From positions 1 to 64,000 of the forward strand of contig NZ_SJPY01000004.1 in the NCBI RefSeq assembly GCF_007860185.1: DNA of 64,000 bases. The letters run 5' to 3'. Under the pieces are notes generated by a model that had not been told where the DNA came from, searched no databases, and saw nothing but the letters and a program-made list of their open reading frames with translations. The translations under genes and the position numbers were made by a program. This stretch comes from Novipirellula aureliae. Lineage in GTDB: Bacteria; Planctomycetota; Planctomycetia; Pirellulales; Pirellulaceae. Positions 45,471 through 52,882 of this stretch are shown here, piece by piece. Numbering within the stretch: the first letter of the stretch is position 1; every line of letters begins with the position of its first letter.

Positions 45471-46678
45471 TGATGAGAGTAGGAATCTGTTATAGCTCTT
45501 TTGCTCGCGAACTTGGCGGCGGATCTCGTTTTGAATCGGAGGTGACTCTAGGGCTTGCCAATCAGGCAAATGATCAGTTTGAGTTTCATTTGATTTCGGA
45601 TAAGCCTAATCCCCGTTTTGAAATTCCGAATATAGAAATTCCACACGCCCAACTCATGACTCGTAGAAGGTTGATTGCGGAGAAACTTCGACTCGTAGGG
45701 CCGTTGGAGACTCAATCGAGTGTTACGAATCGAACGCTAAAACAGCAGGGGATTGATTTGCTCTACTCTCCCCACCCAGGTACGGTTTCACTCGACATGC
45801 CCTATGTCGTGACATGCTGGGATCTTCAGCATCGTATGCAGCCTTTTTTCCCAGAGGTCTCAACCGTGGGCTGGGATTGGGACAGCCGAGAGTTGACATA
45901 CCAGCGAGTGCTGAGGCGTGCTGCAGCGGTCGTCACAGGAACCGAACAAGGAAAAAAAGAAATCGAGTTGTTTTTCGGCGTGCATCCTGATCGAATCAGT
46001 GTCATACCGTTTGCTGTTTCAAGTGACCTATTGCAATGTGTTGCAGTCAAGCCGAAGTGGGCACCGAACAACCGGTTTGTCGTGTATCCATCACAATTTT
46101 GGCCACATAAAAATCATGTGACAATTGTTTTAGCTCTCCGCGCTCTAAAACAGAATTTTGGTTTGGACATAACGGCCGTTTTTCCAGGATCTGCAAATCT
46201 TGATGCGTCCTGTACGCGGGAGTATGTCGAGTCGATGGCCAGAGATGCCGGGGTATCCGTCGTCTTTCCTGGCTTCATTCAAGATGAAGAACTTCGGTGG
46301 CTGTATGAGAATGGTGAAGCTTTGGTGTTTGCGAGCCTTTTCGGTCCTGACAACCTACCACCGATAGAGGCGATGAGTTTGAAGTGCCCTGTTGTTGCAT
46401 CCAATGTGCCGGGTGCTGAGGAGCAACTAGGAGACACCGCATTGTTGGTAACACCGACGGACGAACTCGCGATGGCTTCCGCGATTCACCAAGTGATGAG
46501 CAACACAGAGACTCGACGTGGATTGATCGAGCGTGGTACGTGTCTCACTAATCGGCTTTCGATGAAGCGTTATACCAGCGATCTGCTGAGCCTTTTCGGA
46601 CATTTGGCGAAGTATCGAAGGTGTTGGCCCTCTCAACGTAAGAGTAGTACTGGGACTCTCTGTAACCATGTATCCTAA
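45470..46678 (+). CDS. Glycosyltransferase family 1/GT4-type
   Basis: The 402-residue product has a GT-B fold. The C-terminal half shows NNRFVVYPSQFWPHKNH, VVFPGFIQDEELRWLYENGE and FASLFGPDNLPPIEAMSLKC followed by P-V-V-A-S-N-V-P-G-A, the E-x7-E-like donor site of GT4 enzymes. The N-terminal half is short and reads GGGSRFESEVTLGLANQ. The start ATG overlaps the previous stop. It transfers a sugar during chain assembly; specificity unknown. Confidence 0.88.
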   Translation: MMRVGICYSSFARELGGGSRFESEVTLGLANQANDQFEFHLISDKPNPRFEIPNIEIPHAQLMTRRRLIAEKLRLVGPLETQSSVTNRTLKQQGIDLLYSPHPGTVSLDMPYVVTCWDLQHRMQPFFPEVSTVGWDWDSRELTYQRVLRRAAAVVTGTEQGKKEIELFFGVHPDRISVIPFAVSSDLLQCVAVKPKWAPNNRFVVYPSQFWPHKNHVTIVLALRALKQNFGLDITAVFPGSANLDASCTREYVESMARDAGVSVVFPGFIQDEELRWLYENGEALVFASLFGPDNLPPIEAMSLKCPVVASNVPGAEEQLGDTALLVTPTDELAMASAIHQVMSNTETRRGLIERGTCLTNRLSMKRYTSDLLSLFGHLAKYRRCWPSQRKSSTGTLCNHVS

Positions 46679-47543
46679 AATTTCAATCGTCACGCCGTCA
46701 TTTCAACAGGCGGATTTCCTCGAAGAAACGTTGCTCTCTGTACTGGATCAGAACTATCCGAATCTTGAATACATCGTTGTCGACGGTGGTAGTACGGATG
46801 GTTCGGTTGAGATCATCAAACGCTACTCGGATCGATTGACGTATTGGGTAAGTGAGGAGGATGAAGGGCAAAGCCATGCGATCAATAAGGGCTTCGAAAG
46901 GGCGACCGGCGAAATTTTGGGATGGTTGAACTCGGATGATGTTTTGGAGAGCGGCGCATTGATGTCGGTTGCCAAAGCCTACGCGGATGCCTCGGATGCG
47001 GTGGCTTGGATTGGCAATGCGGATGTGACCAATCGTGATGGGCAGTTCCTCTACCACCAACCCGCGATCTTCAGCGACAAGCAATCACTGGCTCGCTGGG
47101 GGTTCGATGCGGTCTTCTTTCAGCCGAGTTGCTTTTTCGCTCGCACGGCATTTGAGAAAGCTGGAGGACTTCGTAATCATCTCCACTATGCTTTGGATCC
47201 TGACCTTTGGCTACGCCTTTTCGATCAAGGACGTTTTGTTCATGTGGATCAAACATTAAGCCGTCCGAGGATCTATCCTGAGTGCAAGTCCCTCGCTGGC
47301 AGGCTAAAGCTTCGTGCGGAACTGATCGCCTGCTGTGTCGATCAGGGGATGCTTGATATGGCGGAGTTTCATCTCGAATCATTGGAGCAACAGGCGCGAA
47401 AACAAGCGATCGAGGAGACTCAAAAACGATACCTTCCGCCCATCATCACTCGTGCACGCGACTCCTTTGTCTATCGCGGAAATCGACTGCTTCAGTCGTT
47501 GGGCCTTTCTAAAAAGTCGCCAAGCGATGTGGAGAGAAGTTGA
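46668..47543 (+). CDS. Glycosyltransferase family 2
   Basis: The 291-residue product opens KISIVTPSFQQADFLEETLL, with NLEYIVVDGGSTDGSVEIIK, the GQSHAINKGF motif and ILGWLNSDDVLESGAL (DxD-type), a GT2 enzyme of the kind common in O-antigen and capsule loci. The end has a basic, helical tail. The ATG lies 11 bases inside the preceding gene. It is the last gene of the plus-strand series; 28 bases later the next gene ends on the other strand. Confidence 0.9.
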   Translation: MYPKISIVTPSFQQADFLEETLLSVLDQNYPNLEYIVVDGGSTDGSVEIIKRYSDRLTYWVSEEDEGQSHAINKGFERATGEILGWLNSDDVLESGALMSVAKAYADASDAVAWIGNADVTNRDGQFLYHQPAIFSDKQSLARWGFDAVFFQPSCFFARTAFEKAGGLRNHLHYALDPDLWLRLFDQGRFVHVDQTLSRPRIYPECKSLAGRLKLRAELIACCVDQGMLDMAEFHLESLEQQARKQAIEETQKRYLPPIITRARDSFVYRGNRLLQSLGLSKKSPSDVERS

Positions 47544-47571
47544 CAAGAAGATTCGAATGCTCGCAAGTTGA

Positions 47572-48498
47572 TCATTGAGGTTGTCGTTGGCGAAGTCGTA
47601 GATGAAAGCAGCCCTTGAACATCGTCCACCAGGCGTGGAGATTGGCGGGTTCCATTGTGATGGCGTATTTGGCATGCTTGCGAGCTGCTTTCCACTGGCC
47701 GCTTTGTGCTGCGGACATGGCCCAGTGGTGGTGGATTCTTGCGATGCTGGCAGGCGAATGGTCTGGTGGTAGCTCTGCGAGAAGGGGTAGGCCTCGTCGC
47801 TCTCGTGCTTCATTGACGATGCGATGGGCTGCTGTGAGCTGCGATTGATGTTTACTGAGCGTTGTCTGGGCCGCATGCAGCCGATATTCCAAGACAAAAT
47901 CAGCTTGATTGTGCAGCGGCCCGACTTCGAGCAAACGTAACCAGAGCCCATAATCGTCCGTCGGATATTCGTCTTTGTATCCACCGGCAATCTGCACCGC
48001 ACGACGCCGCAGCATCGTCGTCGGATTGCTTATACAGTTCTTTCCGCTCAAAAGAGACTGCTCGATCGCCTCGGGATCCGTCGGCAATTCGATGGGAAAC
48101 AGACGTAGATCGTCGCTGTCAATCGCCCATGTTTGCCCCCCCACTCCGACGACCCCGGGGTGGGAGTCCAGATAAGTTACTTGTTTTTCTAAACGATCTG
48201 GTAGCGCGATATCATCAGCATCCATGCGTGCGATATACTGGCCCCGAGCGGATTCGAGGCCGCGACTAAGTGCAACTCGCACTCCATCGGTGGCTTGTGT
48301 GATCAGGCGAATTCGATGATCTTGGTCCGCAGCGTGTTTCAATAACGCGGGTGTTTGGTCGGATGAGCCATCGTCGATAATCAGAAACTCAAACTCGGAA
48401 AAGGATTGAGTTAGAATACTGGAGATTGCCAGTCCAACGTATTGCTCTGTGTCGCGAACCGGCATCAAGACGCTGACGAGTGGTGTCTCGGGGTTCAC
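47572..48498 (-). CDS. Glycosyltransferase family 2
   Basis: The open frame reaches 48735, but the GTG at 48498 (residue 80 of that frame) is chosen: the family fold starts directly after it with PLVSVLMPVRDTEQYVGLAI, and CAGGAAA lies just upstream. Length is 308 residues. FEFLIIDDGSSDQTPALLKH and GQYIARMDADDIALPDRLEK are the GT2 signatures. The 78 upstream residues would overlap the divergent gene at 48559 and have no similarity to glycosyltransferases. It is the only gene of the locus on the minus strand besides the toroid protein. Confidence 0.87.
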   Translation of the reverse strand: MNPETPLVSVLMPVRDTEQYVGLAISSILTQSFSEFEFLIIDDGSSDQTPALLKHAADQDHRIRLITQATDGVRVALSRGLESARGQYIARMDADDIALPDRLEKQVTYLDSHPGVVGVGGQTWAIDSDDLRLFPIELPTDPEAIEQSLLSGKNCISNPTTMLRRRAVQIAGGYKDEYPTDDYGLWLRLLEVGPLHNQADFVLEYRLHAAQTTLSKHQSQLTAAHRIVNEARERRGLPLLAELPPDHSPASIARIHHHWAMSAAQSGQWKAARKHAKYAITMEPANLHAWWTMFKGCFHLRLRQRQPQ

Positions 48499-48558
48499 TT
48501 GATTCGATTTTCCTGCTCTAAAAGGCAAAATGGTGCAAGACAAAAGGAAGGCTTCTTC

Positions 48559-49440
48559 ATGACGACTCCGGTCGTGAGCGTGGCGTTGATTACTTACAAC
48601 CACGAACAATATATCGAACAGGCGGTCCAGAGTGTACTGGAGCAGCAAACTCCATTTCCGATTGAAATTTTGGTCGGTGAGGATTGTTCGACGGATGGCA
48701 CTCGCGCAGTGCTCGAACGTTTGGATCAGCAGCATCCAGGTCGGTTGACGCTGTTGCCTCGCCCAAAAAATCTCGGCCTATCCGGTAACTTGCAAGATTG
48801 CCGCGAGCGTGCTCGTGGACGGTATCTTGCGGTTCTCGAAGGTGACGACTATTGGATCGATCCGCTGAAGCTGAAGAAACAGCATGACGCGATGGAGATG
48901 CACCCCGATTGGAGCATGTGCTTCGGAGCTTGCCGAGTGTTCTACGAGGACGGCAGTCGAGAGGCAATCATCAAGCCGAACGTTTTTCCATCGGCTCCGC
49001 TTGGCGTTGACGATTTCTTGCAAGAGTGCCAAATTCAAACGATGTCGGTCACGATGTATCGCCAAGGGATCATCGAACGCACTCCGATGTGGCATTCGAA
49101 GTTGCGGATCGGCGATTGGGCGCTGGCGATCCTGCATGCTAACGTCGGACCGATTGGGTTCGTTCCCGAAGTCTTGACCGCATACCGGGCCCATGCTGGA
49201 GGCCTTTGGTCAGGGCTGGCGACGTTTCGCCAATGGGAAGAACTGCTTGCCTTGTTCGGATACCTCGAATCGCACTTCGATGGTGAATTGGCCACCAAGA
49301 TGAAGCTGGCGAGGGAAAATGTGATCCAGCAGTGCAGTGATCGCGTGAATTATCTTGAAAGGGTCGAACGCCGTTACTTGACACTAAAACTCGATCGCGT
49401 TGCCGCAGCCTGTCGCTGGCTTCTCGGTCGAGGTCGCTGA
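48559..49440 (+). CDS. Glycosyltransferase family 2
   Basis: From the ATG at 48559, with AAGGAAGG seven bases upstream, the product has 293 residues. PVVSVALITYNHEQYIEQAV, FPIEILVGEDCSTDGTRAVL, RYLAVLEGDDYWIDPLKLK (GDD-type metal site) mark a GT2 enzyme, related to WcaA-like transferases. An upstream frame to 48442 would run through the promoter region of the divergent GT2 gene. The 60-base gap between the two starts must hold both promoters. Confidence 0.9.
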   Translation: MTTPVVSVALITYNHEQYIEQAVQSVLEQQTPFPIEILVGEDCSTDGTRAVLERLDQQHPGRLTLLPRPKNLGLSGNLQDCRERARGRYLAVLEGDDYWIDPLKLKKQHDAMEMHPDWSMCFGACRVFYEDGSREAIIKPNVFPSAPLGVDDFLQECQIQTMSVTMYRQGIIERTPMWHSKLRIGDWALAILHANVGPIGFVPEVLTAYRAHAGGLWSGLATFRQWEELLALFGYLESHFDGELATKMKLARENVIQQCSDRVNYLERVERRYLTLKLDRVAAACRWLLGRGR

Positions 49441-49563
49441 GTGAATAATCCCCACCTCCTGATCGACCGCCCACAAAGAGACGAGAAGGCCATTGTCACG
49501 TAACAAAACGTTTAAGGACGGCCGGATAGGTTGAGATCCTGGTCTACGATCGATTGCATCGAA

Positions 49564-50961
49564 TCAATCCTCAGGTCGCTCGCCCGCTTTAGCCATCTTC
49601 ACTAACTTGGGGTCGAAACGGGCTACCGTTTCAACCAAGTCTCGCTGCGCTGCCATCACTTCGTCGATGTCCTTGTATGCCATCGGTACTTCATCGAGTC
49701 CGGCCGACATCAATACGACGCCTCGCTCATCCAAGAAACGCTTGACGTCTTTCCAATTGAACTTTGCCTTGGCGGCGGTCCGACTCATCTTGCGTCCCGC
49801 ACCATGTGATGCGCTCATCAATGACGCTTCGACACCTTTCCCACGTACCAGGTATCCAGGGGTCCCCATCGATCCTGGGATGATGCCCAGCACGCCCTTC
49901 CCAGCCGGGGTTGCTCCTTTGCGATGCACGATCAATTCTTCACCACCATGCGTTTCCTTCCAAGCAAAGTTGTGATGGTTTTCAACATCAAGTAATACGT
50001 CGACGCCGAGATTCGCCTTGATTGCATTGTGGATACACCAATGGTTCGCAGCCGCGTACTCACCCATCAAGTTCATCGCTTCAAAGTACTCGTGCCCCGC
50101 TTCGCTATCTAGGTCGAGCCAAGCCAAATTGGACAGTTCCCGTGGAAGTTCCGGGTGGGCTTGTTTCGCCAACATACTGTAGTGTGCACAAACGGATGCA
50201 CCGGTTCCACGAGAACCACTGTGGCTCAACAATGCCAAGTAGGTCCCCGCTTCAAGTCCCAAATCAGCTTGATCAAGTGTTAGCATGCCAAACTCGACAA
50301 AGTGGTTCCCACTTCCGCTTGTCCCCAATTGCTTCCAAGCCTTGTCTTTGTTGGTTTTTGTGATCGGTGACACGTTCCAATCGGCATCCAAGACATCATG
50401 TTGACGCTTTTTGCGAAAAGCGGCTCCAATGCCAAACATCGTTTCACGCTCAATTGCATTCCGCAATCGATCTTGGTCCTTTTGCAGCGTATCGACTGGC
50501 AGATCGAGTACGGTCATTTTCATTCGGCATGCGATGTCGACACCAACGGCATAAGGAATAACACAATTCTTGGTTGCCAACACGCCGCCAATCGGCAGCC
50601 CGTACCCGAGGTGGGCATCGGGCATAAGTGCCCCCGAAACCGATACAGGCAACTTGCACGCATGGGTCATCTGTTCGACCGCGTTCACATCGAGTTCATC
50701 GCCCCATTGTTTCCAAGGTGCGGATTCTTCGCGAGGGATGTACCGAGCTTGTGCGTCGAATACCTCCGTCAGCGACGAAGCGAGCTTTCCCCAAATGGGA
50801 TCACTTACAAAAGACTGTGGCGTTTGGACCACCTCCGAAACTCGGCTGCGCATGTCCAGTTTGCTCATCTTTTCGCCCGCTGCCTGCTTCGTTGCTTCCA
50901 TGGCGACCTTCATCGCCGGTCCTTTTGGAACGCCGAGGTTGTTTAGTTCACGAGCTTTCAT
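49564..50961 (-). CDS. rtcB: RtcB family RNA ligase
   Basis: The 465-residue product has the metal and GMP-binding motifs of RtcB, which joins 3'-phosphate (or 2',3'-cyclic phosphate) and 5'-OH RNA ends: MPDAHLGYGLPIGGVLAT, VGVDIACRMKMTVLDL, LGTSGSGNHFVEFG, LLSHSGSRGTGASVC and MSASHGAGRKMSRTAA with the guanylylated histidine. Length and order are normal. No archease gene is adjacent. The start is an ATG at 50961 (MKARELNNLG). 49441-49563 holds no gene. Confidence 0.93.
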   Translation of the reverse strand: MKARELNNLGVPKGPAMKVAMEATKQAAGEKMSKLDMRSRVSEVVQTPQSFVSDPIWGKLASSLTEVFDAQARYIPREESAPWKQWGDELDVNAVEQMTHACKLPVSVSGALMPDAHLGYGLPIGGVLATKNCVIPYAVGVDIACRMKMTVLDLPVDTLQKDQDRLRNAIERETMFGIGAAFRKKRQHDVLDADWNVSPITKTNKDKAWKQLGTSGSGNHFVEFGMLTLDQADLGLEAGTYLALLSHSGSRGTGASVCAHYSMLAKQAHPELPRELSNLAWLDLDSEAGHEYFEAMNLMGEYAAANHWCIHNAIKANLGVDVLLDVENHHNFAWKETHGGEELIVHRKGATPAGKGVLGIIPGSMGTPGYLVRGKGVEASLMSASHGAGRKMSRTAAKAKFNWKDVKRFLDERGVVLMSAGLDEVPMAYKDIDEVMAAQRDLVETVARFDPKLVKMAKAGERPED

Positions 50962-51331
50962 TGTTTGAGCCTATCCTTTTGAAAATCACACCGGCGCTCT
51001 CTAGCGTTATTCTTATTTGATTGTAACGAGTACGGTTTCATCATTGAGTGATTTCGTCTCGATGTTGATCTCTAAGAACCTTTTTTTGACTTGAAGGTTC
51101 GTTCGACAGTGACGTTGAGCCGACAAACAATCACAGCGAGCAGCAGATTCGTCACTGCGTGATTGATCGCCGGATCACTCAAGGCACGCGAGGTACGGCA
51201 GGCGAAAGATATCATGAGCGAATGGGGACGATGATTGCGACCTGCTGCTTGGTCTTGATTCGTGTTCTCAAACTTTCTTGATTCGTGTTCGTCCCCCCTC
51301 TTGAGTGTCGGCGGCAAAGTCGAACCGCTAA
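50962..51331. other. Non-coding stretch upstream of RtcB
   Basis: No gene with a recognisable product. A minus-strand open frame at 51072-51317 has no start-site support and no similarity I recognise. The promoter of the RtcB gene should lie near 50970-51060, but I see no convincing -35/-10 pair. Confidence 0.5.
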
Positions 51332-51588
51332 CCCGGATGATTCATTAGCCGTTTTGGCGATAGCGGCCTGCTGATTTAATCGGTTTGACTCGACTGATTG
51401 TTTAACGCCAAGCCATAGGCGACCGCTTATAGAAAAGCTGACGCCTTCGGCTAAGCGTTAAACGATTAAATCGACAGCCCGCTAACGCCAAAATGGCTAA
51501 TACGCAGACTGTTTTCCGAGCAATGAACGTAAACGCTTTAAGGCGTAGACGTTAGCAAAACAATTTGCAAGCCCATGAATCATCCGGG
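51332..51588. mobile_element. Foldback MITE with IS1380-like ends and CTAA target duplication
   Basis: The 257-bp element starts CCCGGATGATTCAT (51332-51345) and ends with its exact complement ATGAATCATCCGGG (51575-51588). The bases CTAA flank it on both sides (51328-51331 and 51589-51592), a perfect 4-bp duplication, the size IS1380 transposases make. Its ends agree with the end of the IS at 240-254 at 12 of 14 bases. Inside, 23-bp arms at 51344-51366 and 51479-51501 (two mismatches) enclose shorter arms (TGATTTAATCG / CGATTAAATCGA and GTTTAAC / GTTAAAC), so it can fold into a long hairpin. No coding frame. Confidence 0.85.
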
Positions 51589-51595
51589 CTAATGC

Positions 51596-51662
51596 ACGCT
51601 AAGCGACGCTAATCAAACCATTCGAAGCAGACCACCGATGCTTGATTAGCGTTCCTAAGCGT
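51596..51662. repeat. Inverted repeat, 21-bp arms
   Basis: ACGCTAAGCGACGCTAATCAA (51596-51616, 18 of 21 bases paired) pairs with the complement of 51642-51662, with a 25-base loop. It lies directly beside the MITE. The strings CGCTAATC and GATTAGCG recur. Confidence 0.8.
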
Positions 51663-51705
51663 CGATTAGCGGTTTTGAGTTGCTGCATGGGCACACCAAA
51701 TAACC

Positions 51706-51795
51706 TGAGCGTCCATTCGCGTCCATTCGCCTGATTGGCGGGCAAAGCTCTTTGTCCAGCATTCTGTTAGTGGTTCGCCCGCGAATGGACGCTCA
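51706..51795. repeat. Inverted repeat, 16-bp perfect arms
   Basis: TGAGCGTCCATTCGCG at 51706-51721 is the exact complement of CGCGAATGGACGCTCA at 51780-51795, and GTCCATTCGC occurs twice in a row on the left. It is the third separate foldback structure in 470 bases. From 51796 to 52002 no gene is seen. Confidence 0.8.
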
Positions 51796-52002
51796 TGAAA
51801 GTTGAAGAGCCTTTTGTCTAAAGCTAGGAACAACAACGTTCTTTCAGCCACGAATCTCTGGTTTGTTTTTCTGATTCGTGTCAATCCGTGGCGGATGTTA
51901 ACACCCTATCGCGTCCTTTGTGCTTTCTTGCGGTCCTAAATTCCTAGCTGTATTGCTACTACAAGAGAGCACAAAGGGCTCAAAAGAAAAATGTAGCCGT
52001 TC

Positions 52003-52446
52003 ATGGCCGAAGGCCGTGAACGGTTACACGTTCCCGAACCGATGGAAGCCGAGTTGTTAGACGTCTTTGAGACGGTCAGCACGCTTGTATCGACGCTTGG
52101 CTATCCCGTCTTTGAACCGCTCGCGAGTCGAAACCCATCCTCGATTACGTTTTTCGTGTCGCAAGAGATGTACGACGCGATCAAAGCGTTGCCGTCGATC
52201 GAACCAGCGAAGGCTCGCGAAGATGAGGGGATGGATAAAGAAAGCCTGAAGGTCGTTGGCAAGAATTACAAAGTCGCCTACTGCGAACACAATGGTGTTC
52301 ATCAGGTTAGAGAGGCATATCGCTTTCTTGCGGAAGGACTCGCCAGTCTAGAAGCGGTATCGTTGATCGGCGGTCATCCCGTTAACGAATACTTGAACGA
52401 CGAATCTGGGGTGAGCGATTCTGGGGCGAGCGATTCGGAAGAATAG
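52003..52446 (+). CDS. Hypothetical protein, 147 residues
   Basis: The product is acidic and soluble with no signal peptide or membrane helix. DVFETVSTLVSTLGYPVFEP and EAYRFLAEGLASLEAVSLIG are helical; the last 20 residues (DESGVSDSGASDSEE) are low in complexity. I do not recognise a family. The codon pattern looks like that of neighbouring genes, so it is probably real, but the ATG at 52003 has no clear ribosome site. Alternative: chance open frame. Confidence 0.5.
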   Translation: MAEGRERLHVPEPMEAELLDVFETVSTLVSTLGYPVFEPLASRNPSSITFFVSQEMYDAIKALPSIEPAKAREDEGMDKESLKVVGKNYKVAYCEHNGVHQVREAYRFLAEGLASLEAVSLIGGHPVNEYLNDESGVSDSGASDSEE

Positions 52447-52452
52447 AAGTCG

Positions 52453-52728
52453 TCAAAAACATTTGCTAACTTCGCGGCTAGTAGTTGCGACGACGTCACG
52501 CGAAGTCAACCAACCCATCTTTCTACCCAACCAGCCAACACGCCCGCGACGTCGCCTTTGTGCGGCCTTGTCGCGGGCATTTCTTCCAAACGTTGGGCAA
52601 CGACCACGCCGCTCGCTGGGAAGTGGTTTTCCGAACATTGACTGCGGGGGAATGTGATCTCGGGTAGTAGGTCCAAACTTTCCACAAATGGCGCAGGTGC
52701 CGCGTCTGCTCCGTTTCTGCTTCGCCAT
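52453..52728 (-). pseudogene. Truncated HNH-like zinc-binding protein gene
   Basis: The frame from the ATG at 52728 starts MAKQKRSRRGTCAICGKFGP and continues TTRDHIPPQSMFGKPLP, the C-x-x-C...D-H-I-P-P pattern at the start of HNH-like proteins. After about residue 40 the sequence changes to an R- and G-rich run with no match to such proteins, and it ends after 91 residues. It is probably a gene start joined to unrelated DNA, with GACGTCGC-rich repeats nearby. A short intact gene cannot be ruled out. Confidence 0.5.
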
Positions 52729-52882
52729 ACGGCCCTCGTTCAAGACACTAAAGTTTACTGGCACATCCGGCCGCGTATATTATCTCCCACATCTACTAAG
52801 AGCGAAACGCGTGATCAACGGTTTGGGTACCTCTGATTGGAAAACGTCGCAACCCGGTGCGTTCCGAACAAAACGAGGGCAT

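Noticed and set aside
48499-48735. N-terminal extension of the minus-strand GT2 gene
   Set aside because: The 79 residues lack glycosyltransferase similarity and overlap the divergent GT2 gene; a GTG with a CAGGAAA upstream fits better.
51072-51317. Small minus-strand gene upstream of RtcB (81 residues)
   Set aside because: No motif, no ribosome site and composition unlike the neighbouring genes.
51666-51884. Small minus-strand gene (72 residues)
   Set aside because: It runs through a 16-bp perfect inverted repeat, so the frame is probably a by-product of foldback DNA.
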